Source: Terribacillus aidingensis
GTDB lineage: Bacteria; Bacillota; Bacilli; Bacillales; Amphibacillaceae
Assembly: GCF_900215625.1 (NCBI RefSeq)
Contig: NZ_OBEK01000001.1
Span: 868,001-932,000 of the forward strand
Direction: 5' to 3'
Length of the DNA stretch: 64,000 nt
Under the pieces are notes generated by a model that had not been told where the DNA came from, did no database searches, and worked only from the letters and a program-made list of their open reading frames with translations. Below are positions 31,237 through 40,751 of the stretch, in pieces. Positions within the stretch are counted from its first letter, which is position 1; each line of letters begins with the position of its first letter. Position numbers and translations under genes: made by a program.

Positions 31237-31437
31237 ATCAGAAATTCAGATTATGCTGTCGACCGAGTCTCCCATTCACAACTCACACAGCATGAGCAGA
31301 CGATTACACAGCTGCTTGAGATAATTGCGGCGACCAATCGAAGACTCGCGGAACTTCAATGGAAGCAGCAGCAGCTCGAGCGCTGGTGCATCGAACAAAT
31401 GCAGCGTGATTTGTCCTCCAGATCACGTGTCTTCTGA
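31237..31437 (+). CDS. Candidate small coiled-coil protein, 66 codons, apparent ATC start
   Basis: AAAGGAGGT (31221-31229) is a near-perfect ribosome site; exactly 8 nt after AGGAGG comes ATC, then 65 further open codons to TGA at 31435-31437. No ATG, GTG or TTG lies in frame between the preceding stop (31165) and that point; CTG at 31231 is too close to the ribosome site. The product would be Gln- and Glu-rich and helical: LTQHEQTITQLLEIIAATN (about 16-34), then RRLAELQWKQQQLERWCIEQ. Codon choice looks coding. It could be a gene with a rare start codon, an inactivated gene (ATG to ATC), or a chance frame. Confidence 0.5.
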   Translation: MRNSDYAVDRVSHSQLTQHEQTITQLLEIIAATNRRLAELQWKQQQLERWCIEQMQRDLSSRSRVF

Positions 31438-31630
31438 GGGGCAGTTACCTCTTTCCCCGCAAGACTCCACCAGAATGCCGCAGCCTTTCCCTCTTAGGGC
31501 TGCGCATTCCAATAACGGTGGCTTTCAAGCGGTGATGTAGCGATTGCAAGGATTACAAGTATTGTGAATATCCGTCATTACTCCTTAAATGAAGGCGGCG
31601 CCCCCGGGACTGGGCGTCGCTGATTTTTTT
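31438..31630 (+). ncRNA. Candidate structured RNA or 3' UTR upstream of secA
   Basis: This 190-base stretch has no convincing gene but folds strongly on paper: GAATGC (31473-31478) plus GCAGCC (31480-31485, one bulged C) pair with GGGCTGCGCATTC (31497-31509), enclosed by CCACC (31467-31471) and GGTGG (31517-31521). A short TTACAA/TTGTGAA hairpin follows, and the stretch ends in a GC-rich terminator. No known riboswitch class was recognised. Confidence 0.35.
31595..31628 (+). terminator. Terminator upstream of secA
   Basis: GCGGCGCCC (31595-31603) pairs with GGGCGTCGC (31612-31620) with one G-T pair, then TGATTTTTTT. Confidence 0.8.
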
Positions 31631-31658
31631 ATTTTACAGATGGGTCGATTTCCCTTTC

Positions 31659-31687
31659 TTGTAAACGGCGAAACCTAGTGTTATTAT
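31659..31687 (+). promoter_or_regulatory. Sigma-A promoter of secA
   Basis: TTGTAA (31659-31664), 17-bp spacer, TATTAT (31682-31687), about 43 bp before the ATG. Confidence 0.6.
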
Positions 31688-31730
31688 TATTTTTGGACTA
31701 TACTTTTTTGATTTAAAGAGGAGCGTTATA

Positions 31731-34247
31731 ATGCGTGGACTACTAAAACGGGTGTTTGGAGACGGTACGCAAAAACAAGTCAGCCGTGCCCAGAAAACAG
31801 CCGAACAAATTGAAAGTTTAGCGGATGAATATAAAGCATATACAGATGAACAATTAAAAGAAAAGACGACAGAATTCAAGAATCGCTACCAAAACGGCGA
31901 AACGCTGGATGACTTGCTGCCAGAAGCATTTGCGACTGTAAGAGAAGCAGCAGAGCGTGTGCTTGGCATGCGTCCTTTCCACGTGCAGCTGCTCGGCGGT
32001 ATTGCCATTCATAATGGGAATATTGCAGAGATGAAGACAGGGGAAGGTAAAACACTCGCCAGTTCCCTGCCAGCGTATTTGAATGCATTATCCAGTGACG
32101 GCGTGCACATCGTGACAGTCAACGACTACTTGGCTGGCCGTGATGCAGAGAATAACCGTCCTTTATTCGAATTCCTTGGATTGACTGTCGGACTGAATAG
32201 TGTCGGCATGACGCGGGAACAAAAACAAGAAGCGTATGCAGCTGACATCACCTACAGCACGAACAATGAACTAGGGTTCGATTATCTTCGTGATAACATG
32301 GTGCTGTATAAAGACCAGATGGTACAGCGGCCGCTGAATTTCGCTATTGTCGATGAGGTCGATTCTATCTTAATCGATGAAGCTCGTACGCCGCTAATCA
32401 TTTCCGGGTCAGCAGCAAAGTCAGCTAGTTTGTACACACAGGCGAACTCCTTTGTGCGTGTGCTGAAAAATGAAGAAGATTATACGCACGATATTAAAAC
32501 GAAATCTGTTTTGCTGACAGAAGAAGGTATTAACAAAGCAGAAAAGTTCTTTGGTATTGAAAACTTATTCGACCTGAAAAATGTTGCCATTACGCACCAT
32601 ATTAACCAAGCGCTGAAAGCACATGTGACAATGCATCGAGATACGGATTATGTGGTAGAAGAAGGCGAAGTAGTAATCGTCGACAGCTTTACTGGACGTC
32701 TGATGAAAGGCCGCCGCTATAGTGATGGTTTGCACCAGTCCATCGAGGCGAAAGAAGGCTTGCAGATTCAGAATGAAAGCATGACACTTGCATCAATCAC
32801 GTTCCAGAACTACTTCCGTATGTACAAGAAACTCGCTGGTATGACTGGTACAGCGAAGACAGAGGAAGAAGAGTTCCGCAACATTTACAACATGGACGTG
32901 CTTGTAATTCCTACGAATAAAGAAATTACACGTCAAGATAAATCGGACTACATTTTCAAAACGATGGAAGGCAAGTTCCGTGCGGTAGTCGAAGAAATCA
33001 AGGCTCGCCATGAAACGGGACAGCCTGTGCTTGTCGGTACCGTAGCAGTAGAAACATCTGAACTGATTAGCAAGATGCTGACTCGCGCTCGTGTTCCGCA
33101 CAACGTCTTGAATGCGAAGAACCACCACCGAGAAGCGGAAATTATCGAAGACGCCGGACAAAAAGGTGCGGTAACTATCGCAACAAACATGGCCGGTCGT
33201 GGTACGGATATTAAACTTGGAGATGGCGTGCTTGAACTTGGCGGTCTTGCAGTTATCGGAACAGAGCGTCATGAATCTCGCCGAATTGATAACCAGCTTC
33301 GCGGTCGTGCAGGTCGTCAGGGAGATCCTGGTGTAACACAGTTCTACTTATCAATGGAAGACGAACTGATGCGCCGTTTCGGATCAGATAATATGCGCAG
33401 CATGATGGACCGTCTTGGTATGGATGACGACACACCGATTGAGAGTAAGATGGTGTCTCGTGCAGTAGAATCCGCTCAGAAACGAGTAGAAGGAAATAAC
33501 TTCGATTCTCGTAAAACGGTTCTATCTTATGATGATGTACTTCGTGAACAGCGTGAGATCATTTACAAGCAGCGTTTTGAAGTAATCGATAGCCAAGATC
33601 TGCATGCAATCATCGACGAGATGGTGAGAGATACTGTTCATATGGTTGTACGTGCGCATACAGCAGAAGAATCTGAGGAAGCGTGGGCATTAGATGCTTT
33701 AGCAGAATATGCACATGCCAACTTACTGCCGCAGGACAAGCTGACGGTTGATGAACTGAAAAACAAAGATGCAGAAGAAATTGAAGAACTGCTCATGGAG
33801 AAAATCCACACACACTTGAAACAAAAAGAAGAAGAAATGACGCCGGATCAAATGCGTGAATTTGAGAAGGTTATTCTGCTCCGTACAGTTGATACAAAAT
33901 GGATGGATCATATCGATCAGATGGATCAGCTGCGCCAAGGTATTCATTTGCGCGCTTACGGTCAAAATGATCCGCTACGTGAATACCAGCTGGAAGGTTA
34001 CAACATGTTTGAAGAGATGGTAACATCCATCAAAGAAGAAGTAACACGTTATGTATTAAAAGCGGAAATCCGCGATAATTTGCAGCGTGAGCAAGTTGCC
34101 AAAGGTGTACAAGCTGTCAGCGGAGATGATACACAGGCTGAGAAGAAAAAGAAAAAAGCGCCAGCCGTGAAAGCTGATACGGTGGGACGTAATGATCCGT
34201 GCCCATGCGGTAGCGGCAAGAAATACAAAAACTGCCACGGCCAGTGA
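31731..34247 (+). CDS. secA: Preprotein translocase ATPase SecA
   Basis: An 838-residue motor that drives secretory proteins through SecYEG. Domains in order: nucleotide-binding domain 1 with Walker [12 protein letters not shown] (about 99-109) and [15 protein letters not shown], the preprotein cross-linking domain, nucleotide-binding domain 2 with [13 protein letters not shown] and [13 protein letters not shown], the helical scaffold/wing, and the C-terminal zinc-binding tail [14 protein letters not shown]. Length is normal for Bacillaceae. AGAGGAG precedes the ATG. Confidence 0.97.
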   Translation: MRGLLKRVFGDGTQKQVSRAQKTAEQIESLADEYKAYTDEQLKEKTTEFKNRYQNGETLDDLLPEAFATVREAAERVLGMRPFHVQLLGGIAIHNGNIAEMKTGEGKTLASSLPAYLNALSSDGVHIVTVNDYLAGRDAENNRPLFEFLGLTVGLNSVGMTREQKQEAYAADITYSTNNELGFDYLRDNMVLYKDQMVQRPLNFAIVDEVDSILIDEARTPLIISGSAAKSASLYTQANSFVRVLKNEEDYTHDIKTKSVLLTEEGINKAEKFFGIENLFDLKNVAITHHINQALKAHVTMHRDTDYVVEEGEVVIVDSFTGRLMKGRRYSDGLHQSIEAKEGLQIQNESMTLASITFQNYFRMYKKLAGMTGTAKTEEEEFRNIYNMDVLVIPTNKEITRQDKSDYIFKTMEGKFRAVVEEIKARHETGQPVLVGTVAVETSELISKMLTRARVPHNVLNAKNHHREAEIIEDAGQKGAVTIATNMAGRGTDIKLGDGVLELGGLAVIGTERHESRRIDNQLRGRAGRQGDPGVTQFYLSMEDELMRRFGSDNMRSMMDRLGMDDDTPIESKMVSRAVESAQKRVEGNNFDSRKTVLSYDDVLREQREIIYKQRFEVIDSQDLHAIIDEMVRDTVHMVVRAHTAEESEEAWALDALAEYAHANLLPQDKLTVDELKNKDAEEIEELLMEKIHTHLKQKEEEMTPDQMREFEKVILLRTVDTKWMDHIDQMDQLRQGIHLRAYGQNDPLREYQLEGYNMFEEMVTSIKEEVTRYVLKAEIRDNLQREQVAKGVQAVSGDDTQAEKKKKKAPAVKADTVGRNDPCPCGSGKKYKNCHGQ

Positions 34248-34253
34248 CGCCTA

Positions 34254-34283
34254 AGAACCTGTGCAGGTTGTTGCACAGGTTCT
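34254..34283 (+). other. Hairpin between secA and prfB
   Basis: AGAACCTGTGCA (34254-34265) and TGCACAGGTTCT (34272-34283) form a perfect 12-bp stem without a U tract. It could be an mRNA processing or stability element between the two genes. Confidence 0.55.
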
Positions 34284-34338
34284 GTCGCGGTCATAGAGTA
34301 TAATAGGATTTGTCAGAGAAACTAATGAGGTGAAGAAT

Positions 34339-35437
34339 ATGGAATTAGCAGAAATCAGAAATGAAATTGACCGAATGGAAACACAACTAACAGACTTTAG
34401 GGGGTCTCTTTGACTTAGATCAGAAGAAAGCTCGTATAGCTGAATTGGAAGATCTAATGCTGGATCCGACATTTTGGGATAACCAAGAGACAGCTCAAAA
34501 AGTTATCAATGAGTCGAACGGCTTGAAAGAAACAGTCGACGGCTATGAAAAACTCGTTTCCCGTCATGAAGACTTAGAAGTTTCCCTAGAATTGGTAAAG
34601 GAAGAAGCGGATGAAGACCTTCGTGCGGAATTAGAGGAAGAAATCGTTGCAATGCGTAAATCAGTTGATGAATTTGAACTGCTTATGCTATTGAGCGAAC
34701 CATATGACAGAAACAATGCGATTTTGGAACTGCATCCAGGTGCAGGCGGTACGGAATCCCAAGACTGGGCGAGCATGCTGCTTCGTATGTATACACGCTG
34801 GGCAGAACAGCGTGATTTCAAAGTAGAAACACTGGATTACCTTCCAGGTGAAGAAGCAGGCGTTAAAAGTGTAACGCTCTTGATTAAAGGGCTTAACGCA
34901 TACGGTTATCTGAAAGCGGAAAAAGGTGTGCATCGTCTTGTCCGTATTTCACCATTCGACAGCTCAGGCCGACGTCATACTTCCTTCGTTTCTTGTGATG
35001 TAATGCCTGAATTTGATGACGATATTGATGTGGATATCCGTACAGAAGATCTAAAAATTGATACGTATCGTTCCAGTGGTGCCGGCGGACAGCACGTCAA
35101 TACAACTGATTCGGCGGTTCGGATTACGCACCTTCCGACAAACACAGTTGTAACTTGCCAATCGGAACGTTCTCAGATTAAAAACCGGGAACACGCGATG
35201 AAAATGCTGAAAGCAAAGCTGTATCAGCTTGAAATCGAGAAACAGCAGCAAGAGCTGAACGAAATCCGTGGTGAACAGAAGGAAATCGGCTGGGGCAGTC
35301 AAATTCGTTCTTATGTGTTCCACCCATATTCGATGGTAAAAGACCACAGAACGAATGAAGAGTCCGGAAATACACAAGCTGTAATGGACGGACAGCTTGA
35401 TCCATTTATCAATGCATACTTGCGTTCTACATTATAA
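34339..35437 (+). CDS. prfB: Peptide chain release factor 2 (programmed +1 frameshift)
   Basis: A 365-residue RF2 that reads UGA and UAA stops. Translation starts at ATG 34339; 24 codons later an in-frame TGA (34411-34413) is bypassed by +1 frameshifting at CTT-T, after which the frame runs 34412-35437. The coding sequence is therefore a join of 34339-34410 and 34412-35437. The SPF stop-recognition region [13 protein letters not shown] and the catalytic GGQ in [17 protein letters not shown] are present. AATGAGGTG precedes the start. Confidence 0.96.
34399..34413 (+). promoter_or_regulatory. prfB programmed frameshift site
   Basis: AGGGGG (internal Shine-Dalgarno-like), TCT, slippery CTT, then TGA followed by C: the classical RF2 autoregulatory site. 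Low RF2 favours the shift. Confidence 0.93.
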
Positions 35438-35510
35438 GCGTTTCTGTAACACTCTTGTAACATAACAAGCTGAACCGTTCTTCCATCTTACAGAAAAGGA
35501 TGCGATTCTC

Positions 35511-35807
35511 TTGAAAAAACAGCTAATAGTCATCGGCAGCCTGCTTTTTCTTCTTCTTTTAACCGCTTGCGGCGGCAACAAGGAGGCGGAAACACCTGCA
35601 GAAGCGTATGAGAACAACTGCGCCATGTGCCATGGCCAGGACTTGAGCGGCGGAAACGGCGGCCCAGCGCTGGATAACCTTGGTTCGGATTATACACAAG
35701 AAGAACTGGTTGATATTATGGAAAACGGCAAGGGCGGCATGCCTGCCGGGCAAGCTGAAGGAGAAGAAGCGGAGAAAATCGCCGACTGGCTGCTAAAACA
35801 GCAGTAA
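35511..35807 (+). CDS. cccB: Lipoprotein cytochrome c551
   Basis: A 98-residue membrane-anchored cytochrome c. A lipoprotein signal (LLFLLLLTAC, lipobox LTAC) ends at Cys20, followed by an acidic linker, the haem site CAMCHG (about 38-43), and the axial Met in GGMPAGQ. The start is TTG 35511 with AAAAGGA upstream. Position directly after prfB is conserved with B. subtilis cccB, which acts in electron transfer on the outer face of the membrane. Confidence 0.92.
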   Translation: MKKQLIVIGSLLFLLLLTACGGNKEAETPAEAYENNCAMCHGQDLSGGNGGPALDNLGSDYTQEELVDIMENGKGGMPAGQAEGEEAEKIADWLLKQQ

Positions 35808-35820
35808 AAGCAATATAGCA

Positions 35821-35853
35821 AATACCCATACAGACGTCTGTATGGGTATTTTG
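35821..35853 (+). terminator. Terminator of cccB, 30-bp perfect palindrome
   Basis: Arms AATACCCATACAGAC (35821-35835) and GTCTGTATGGGTATT (35836-35850) are exact complements with no spacer, followed by TTG. It can work in both directions. Confidence 0.8.
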
Positions 35854-36091
35854 TTGTGTATCCAGCTATGGGAACAAGTGGAAACGACAGAAAACTGCAT
35901 CAATTGTTTCAAAAAGCGAGTCTATTGTCATATATTGAAACACAAATGTAATATTAATATGTCTAAAAAAATAGAAAGAAGATGTTATAATAGTTTTGGG
36001 TTTGAGAGCTAGTTCGATTGCTTTCAACAATGTTCGACAATAACAACTGATACTTAGCAGATTATGAAATAATAAAAAAGGTGAGTTAAAC

Positions 36092-36778
36092 ATGATAGAT
36101 ATGAAAGATGTGCATAAAGATTATGCCAATGGCGTATCTGCGCTGAATGGAGTCAACGTGCATATCGATAATGGGGAATTTGTGTACTTAGTTGGCCCAA
36201 GCGGTGCCGGTAAATCCACGTTTGTCAAAATGATCTTCCGTGGAGAGAAGCCGAACACAGGAACTGTAAAAATTGATAATATCGATTTGAGCACATATAA
36301 AGAACGTCAAATACCGCAGATCAGAAGAAAGATCGGCGTCGTGTACCAAGATTTTAAGTTGCTGCCAAAACTAACAGTCTATGAAAATGTCGCTTTTGCG
36401 CTTGAAGTAATAGAAGAGTCTCCAAAATTGATTCGGGACCGTGTAATGGAAGTGCTTGATCTTGTCGGGATTAAGCATAAAGCCAGATCTCTTCCAGATG
36501 AACTTTCTGGAGGAGAACAGCAGCGAGTTGCAATTGCACGAGCTATTGCAAACAAACCTAAAATCGTAATTGCTGATGAACCGACGGGTAACTTAGACCC
36601 TGATACATCATGGGGAATCATGAAAATACTAGAAGATATTAATCAGACAGGAACAACAATTATCATGGCCACACACAGCCAAGAGATTGTAAACACAATC
36701 AAGAAACGTGTCATCGCCCTGGAAAACGGCCGTATTGTCCGAGATGAAGCAGGAGGTGATTACGGATATGAAGCTTAA
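36092..36778 (+). CDS. ftsE: Cell division ATP-binding protein FtsE
   Basis: A 228-residue ABC ATPase: Walker [12 protein letters not shown] (about 35-45), Q-loop VYQDFKLLP, signature LSGGEQQR, Walker [13 protein letters not shown] and the switch His in MATHSQE. With FtsX it forms a membrane complex that does not transport but transmits conformational change to peptidoglycan hydrolases outside the cell. The ftsX start lies inside its 3' end. The 240 bases upstream hold only the cccB terminator and a weak TATAAT at about 35985-35990. Confidence 0.96.
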   Translation: MIDMKDVHKDYANGVSALNGVNVHIDNGEFVYLVGPSGAGKSTFVKMIFRGEKPNTGTVKIDNIDLSTYKERQIPQIRRKIGVVYQDFKLLPKLTVYENVAFALEVIEESPKLIRDRVMEVLDLVGIKHKARSLPDELSGGEQQRVAIARAIANKPKIVIADEPTGNLDPDTSWGIMKILEDINQTGTTIIMATHSQEIVNTIKKRVIALENGRIVRDEAGGDYGYEA

Positions 36779-37655
36779 TACTGCAAAACGCCATCTGCGT
36801 GAAGGATCGAAGAACATATTCCGTAACGGCTGGATGACCATCGCTTCCATTGGAGCGGTAACGGTTACGCTCATTTTAGTCGGAGTATTCCTAGCTCTTG
36901 TTTTCAATTTGAATAATTTCGCTTCCAACGTAGAATCAGACGTTGAGATGAGTGTCTACCTCGACCCAACGCTTGAAAAAGATCAAGTAGAAGCATTTCA
37001 AGCAAAGCTGGAATCAATAGATAAAGTTGGTACAGTAACGTATTCCTCAAAAGAAGAACAGCTAAACCAGCTGATGAAAGATATGGGGCAAACAGAATGG
37101 GATTTGTTCGAACAAGACAATCCGTTAAGTGATACGTATGTTGTAAAAACATCGAAGCCCCAAGATATTTCCTCGGTAGCTGATGAAGTCAGCAAATTGG
37201 ATGGTGTTGACAAAGTAGATTATGGTGAATCAACAGTAGACAGTCTCTTTACTGTTAGTAAGTACTCCCGGATCATTGGTGCTGTATTAATCATTGGTCT
37301 TGTATTTACAGCCATCTTCTTAATCTCAAACACTATTAAAATTACAATCATCGCCAGAAGCAGAGAAATCGGCATTATGAAATTGGTAGGAGCAACCAAC
37401 TCCTTTATACGCTGGCCGTTCTTTATTGAAGGGTTAATGCTAGGTGTGCTGGGCGCGATTATACCGATTGCGATCGTTCTCGGTGGTTATTATTACTTGT
37501 CAAACAATGTATCACAAAATATCGACATAGGTTTTGTGCAAATTCTCCCTTACGCACCATTCGCTTTCCAGCTTTCAGGATTATTGCTGGCAATTGGCGC
37601 AGTAATTGGAGTCTGGGGCAGCGTCATGAGTGTCCGTAAATTTCTTAAAGTCTAA
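36768..37655 (+). CDS. ftsX: Cell division membrane protein FtsX
   Basis: A 295-residue protein with four membrane helices: one near residues 20-45, then an extracellular domain of about 120 residues, then three helices from about 165 onward (LIIGLVFTAIFLISNTIKI, residues about 174-192). The extracellular domain is the docking site for wall hydrolases. ATG 36768 lies within ftsE, preceded by AGGAGGT, giving an 11-nt overlap. Confidence 0.95.
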   Translation: MKLNTAKRHLREGSKNIFRNGWMTIASIGAVTVTLILVGVFLALVFNLNNFASNVESDVEMSVYLDPTLEKDQVEAFQAKLESIDKVGTVTYSSKEEQLNQLMKDMGQTEWDLFEQDNPLSDTYVVKTSKPQDISSVADEVSKLDGVDKVDYGESTVDSLFTVSKYSRIIGAVLIIGLVFTAIFLISNTIKITIIARSREIGIMKLVGATNSFIRWPFFIEGLMLGVLGAIIPIAIVLGGYYYLSNNVSQNIDIGFVQILPYAPFAFQLSGLLLAIGAVIGVWGSVMSVRKFLKV

Positions 37656-37704
37656 ACCTACTATTATACGAAGCTTACTTAGAAGGAAAGGGAATGAGAA
37701 TAGA

Positions 37705-39069
37705 ATGAAGAAGACAATCAAACCTGTTCTTGTAGCTGTATTAGCTGCTGGAGCAATCCTACATACTCCGATTCAAACGTCCGCAAAATCCTCTTCTGAA
37801 CTGCAGAGTGAGATTAATGAACTGCAAGAGAAACAGCAGGAGAATAGCAATAAGCAAAGTGAATTGGATAACCAAATCGATAATGCAGAATCCAAACAAT
37901 CTGAGAATCAGGCTGAGCAGGACAGCTTACGAGCAAAACTGGATAGCTTGAATAACAAGATTGATAAAAACGAAAACGCATTAGAAGAAAAAGAAACGCA
38001 AATCGAAGAGACAAACCAAAAAATCGAAAAAATTTCCGGTGAAATCGTCGATACAGAAAAAGATATTGAGAAGCGTGAGGCTAAGCTTTCTGACCGTCTT
38101 GTCAGCTTGCAGCAGAATGGCGGCGACGTACAGTACTTGCAAGTGTTGATGGGTTCTAAGAACTTTGGTGATATGATCAACCGTTTGAATGCTGTTACAA
38201 CAATCATGGATTCTGATAAAGAATTATTGAACGGTTACTTAGAAGCTAAACAGAAGCTTGAAAATCAGAAGCAAGAACGCGAAGATGAAAAGCAAAACTT
38301 GAAAGACCAAAAAGATAAACTTGTAGATATTAAAAAGGATTTAAAATCTCAAGCAGCAGAACAAGAAGACTTGAAGAAGCAGCTTGAGGATGAATATGCA
38401 GAGCTTGAAGATCAAATCTTGTCAGCGGAAGAACAGCAGGATCTTATTGCAAACCAAGCAGAAGCACTTCGTGTAGCAGAAGAAGATGCACGATCACAGA
38501 AAGCAGATTTAGAAGCAGAAGCCAAAGCAGCAGCAGAAGCTAAAGCTGCAGCTAAAGCCGCAGAACAAAAAGCTGCTGAGAGCACAGAAAGCTCTTCTAG
38601 CTCAAACTCTTCTAGTTCTAAAGCAACGTCCGAGAGCAGCTCTAGCAGCTCTTCTACTGTGCAGTCTGCACAAGCTGGTATCTTCTCATGGCCAGCATCT
38701 GGTCGTAAATCATCTGGGTTTGGAGCTCGCTGGGGCACTTTCCACTATGGTGTTGATATCGCCAATGGAATTGGTACACCAGTTCATGCAGCTGCAAGCG
38801 GCCGAGTTTCCTACAGTGGTACAATGAATGGTTACGGTAATGTTATTATTGTGATGCATAGCATTAACGGCCGCACATATGCAACACTTTATGGACATTT
38901 GAGCGAACGTGAAGTATCTGTTGGTGAGAGTGTATCTCGCGGACAGGAAATCGCAAAAATGGGTAACACTGGTGTATCTACAGGGTCCCACCTTCACTTC
39001 GAAATTCACGAAGATGGTGGATGGAACGCTGCGAAAAGTAATGCAGTTGATCCAATGAAATATTTCTAA
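37705..39069 (+). CDS. Secreted coiled-coil M23 peptidoglycan hydrolase, probable FtsEX partner
   Basis: A 454-residue exported protein. Signal peptide about 1-28 (VLVAVLAAGAILHTP then TSAKS). Residues about 30-280 are a long coiled coil rich in Lys, Gln and Glu, followed by an Ala-rich then a Ser-rich linker (about 285-320). The C-terminal M23/LytM domain has HYGVDIANGIGTPVHAA, YGHLS and HLHFEIHEDG with the zinc-binding His and Asp residues. The layout resembles EnvC and CwlO-type partners of FtsEX, and it follows ftsX directly. RBS is GGAAAGGGA; ATG 37705 is the first with a signal peptide. Confidence 0.87.
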   Translation: MKKTIKPVLVAVLAAGAILHTPIQTSAKSSSELQSEINELQEKQQENSNKQSELDNQIDNAESKQSENQAEQDSLRAKLDSLNNKIDKNENALEEKETQIEETNQKIEKISGEIVDTEKDIEKREAKLSDRLVSLQQNGGDVQYLQVLMGSKNFGDMINRLNAVTTIMDSDKELLNGYLEAKQKLENQKQEREDEKQNLKDQKDKLVDIKKDLKSQAAEQEDLKKQLEDEYAELEDQILSAEEQQDLIANQAEALRVAEEDARSQKADLEAEAKAAAEAKAAAKAAEQKAAESTESSSSSNSSSSKATSESSSSSSSTVQSAQAGIFSWPASGRKSSGFGARWGTFHYGVDIANGIGTPVHAAASGRVSYSGTMNGYGNVIIVMHSINGRTYATLYGHLSEREVSVGESVSRGQEIAKMGNTGVSTGSHLHFEIHEDGGWNAAKSNAVDPMKYF

Positions 39070-39080
39070 TACCAAAGTGA

Positions 39081-39115
39081 AAAAAGGCATTCTCCAATAT
39101 GGAGGTGCCTTTTTT
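39081..39115 (+). terminator. Terminator of ftsEX-M23 operon
   Basis: AAAAAGGCA plus CTCC pair with GGAG plus TGCCTTTTT around an AATAT loop, ending in six T residues. Confidence 0.8.
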
Positions 39116-39210
39116 ACATCATCTTTGTTTTTTAGTGATAAGATAGAGGGAGAGCAGCATAGTAGTAGGAGTAACGGATGGGACAAGTGAGGAAAGGGTG
39201 AGAGGCGAAC

Positions 39211-40641
39211 GTGCAGATAAAAAAGGCAACATTTATCATTGCAATTATAGTGGCATTGGTTGTTGGGGCAGGAGGCAGCTATGCCTATACATCATATGCA
39301 GGTGACGAGGCGGGCTTACAATCGAGTTCCCGGGATTCGGGTAACCTTTCTGAAGTGGAGAATGCTTATGAGCTGATTAAAGATAATGCCCTGGCCAAGC
39401 CAGATGCTCAGCAGCTGCAGAATGGAGCTATTCAAGGGATGCTCGAAACACTGAACGATCCTTATAGTTCTTTTCTGGATGAAGCATCTTCTACACAGCT
39501 GAATCAGCAGCTGGAGTCTTCATTTGAAGGTATTGGTGCTGAGGTAAGCATGGTCGAGGACAATGTGACAATTGTAGCACCAATAAAAGATTCACCGGCA
39601 GAAGATGCAGGCTTGCGGCCGAATGATCAAGTGCTTGAAGTAGATGGAGATTCTCTGCAAGGACTAAATCTACAGGAAGCTGTTGGCAAGATCCGCGGTG
39701 AAAAAGGGACAACCGTTACGCTATCAGTAAAACGCCCTGGTGTATCCGAAGAATTGCAGATTGATGTAACACGCGATGAAATACCAGTTGAGACGGTTTA
39801 TACCGATACAAAGGAATTAAATGGTCAGACAGCTGGTATTATTGAGATTACTTCCTTCTCAGAGAATACAGCAGGTGAATTTGAAACAGCTTTGAAGAAG
39901 CTGGAGGCAGATAACATCGATGGATTAATCATTGATGTACGCGGAAATCCAGGCGGCATTTTGACAACGGTGGAAGAAATTCTGAAAAACTTTGTGCCAA
40001 GTGAGAAGCCATACTTACAGATTGAAAATAAAGATGGCAAGAAGCAGGAGTTTTATACAGAGCTAGATAAGAAGAAGGACTACCCAATCAATGTGCTTAT
40101 TGATGAAGGCAGTGCGTCAGCATCCGAGATTCTTGCTGGTGCGATGAATCAGGCGGGCGGTTATGAACTGATCGGGAAGACGTCATTCGGTAAAGGAACT
40201 GTGCAGCAGACAGTGCCATTAGAGAACGAATCGATGCTGAAGCTGACGCTGTACAAGTGGCTGACACCGAATGGTGATTGGATTCACGAAAAAGGTATCA
40301 AGCCGACAGTGAAAGTGGAGCAGCCGGAGTACTTCTATAGTTCACCAATTCAGCTGGATGAAAATGAAACATTGAAATTCAATGATAATAATGACAAGAT
40401 TAAGAACTTGCAGATTATGCTGGATGGTTTAGGCTATGACCCAAGCCGGAAAGATGGCTTTTTCAACGAAAAAACAGCAGCAGCAGTCAAACAGTTCCAG
40501 CAGGATCAGAACCTTCAAGCTACTGGAGAAGTAAATCAGGAAACGGCTGATTTGCTGCAAACGAAGATTATAGAGCAAGTTCGCGATGGCAAACATGATA
40601 ACCAAATGGACAAAGCGTTGCAAGAACTGTTCGCTGACTAA
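39211..40641 (+). CDS. ctpB: Carboxy-terminal processing protease CtpB (S41)
   Basis: A 476-residue exported serine protease. N-terminal membrane anchor about 5-27; PDZ domain about 95-180 (IGAEVSMVEDNVTIVAPI, DAGLRPNDQVLEVDGDSL); S41 catalytic domain with GNPGG, the nucleophile Ser in DEGSASASEILAGA and the Lys in GKTSFGKGTVQQT; C-terminal peptidoglycan-binding domain about 390-455 (IMLDGLGYDPSRKDGFFN). In B. subtilis CtpB cuts SpoIVFA during sporulation. The GTG start follows GAGAGG. The paralogue CtpA is an alternative name, but the position favours CtpB. Confidence 0.9.
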   Translation: MQIKKATFIIAIIVALVVGAGGSYAYTSYAGDEAGLQSSSRDSGNLSEVENAYELIKDNALAKPDAQQLQNGAIQGMLETLNDPYSSFLDEASSTQLNQQLESSFEGIGAEVSMVEDNVTIVAPIKDSPAEDAGLRPNDQVLEVDGDSLQGLNLQEAVGKIRGEKGTTVTLSVKRPGVSEELQIDVTRDEIPVETVYTDTKELNGQTAGIIEITSFSENTAGEFETALKKLEADNIDGLIIDVRGNPGGILTTVEEILKNFVPSEKPYLQIENKDGKKQEFYTELDKKKDYPINVLIDEGSASASEILAGAMNQAGGYELIGKTSFGKGTVQQTVPLENESMLKLTLYKWLTPNGDWIHEKGIKPTVKVEQPEYFYSSPIQLDENETLKFNDNNDKIKNLQIMLDGLGYDPSRKDGFFNEKTAAAVKQFQQDQNLQATGEVNQETADLLQTKIIEQVRDGKHDNQMDKALQELFAD

Positions 40642-40644
40642 CAG

Positions 40645-40672
40645 AAAGCCTTCCAATATGGGAGGCTTTTTC
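40645..40672 (+). terminator. Terminator of ctpB
   Basis: AAAGCCTTCC (40645-40654) pairs with GGGAGGCTTT (40660-40669) with one G-T pair, then TTTT. Confidence 0.8.
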
Positions 40673-40751
40673 TGTTGTACATAGGAAAACACTGCACGGC
40701 ATGTTAAAATAGACAGTATACATACGAGATGGTTATAGGGAGAGACACATA

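Noticed and set aside
31325-31540. 71-codon plus-strand open frame overlapping the ATC-start small ORF
   Set aside because: No ribosome site, Ser/Pro-rich shadow composition, and it continues through the structured RNA segment.
31540-31592. 17-codon minus-strand frame with AAGGAG two bases from an ATG
   Set aside because: Spacing is too short for initiation and the peptide is too short to support.
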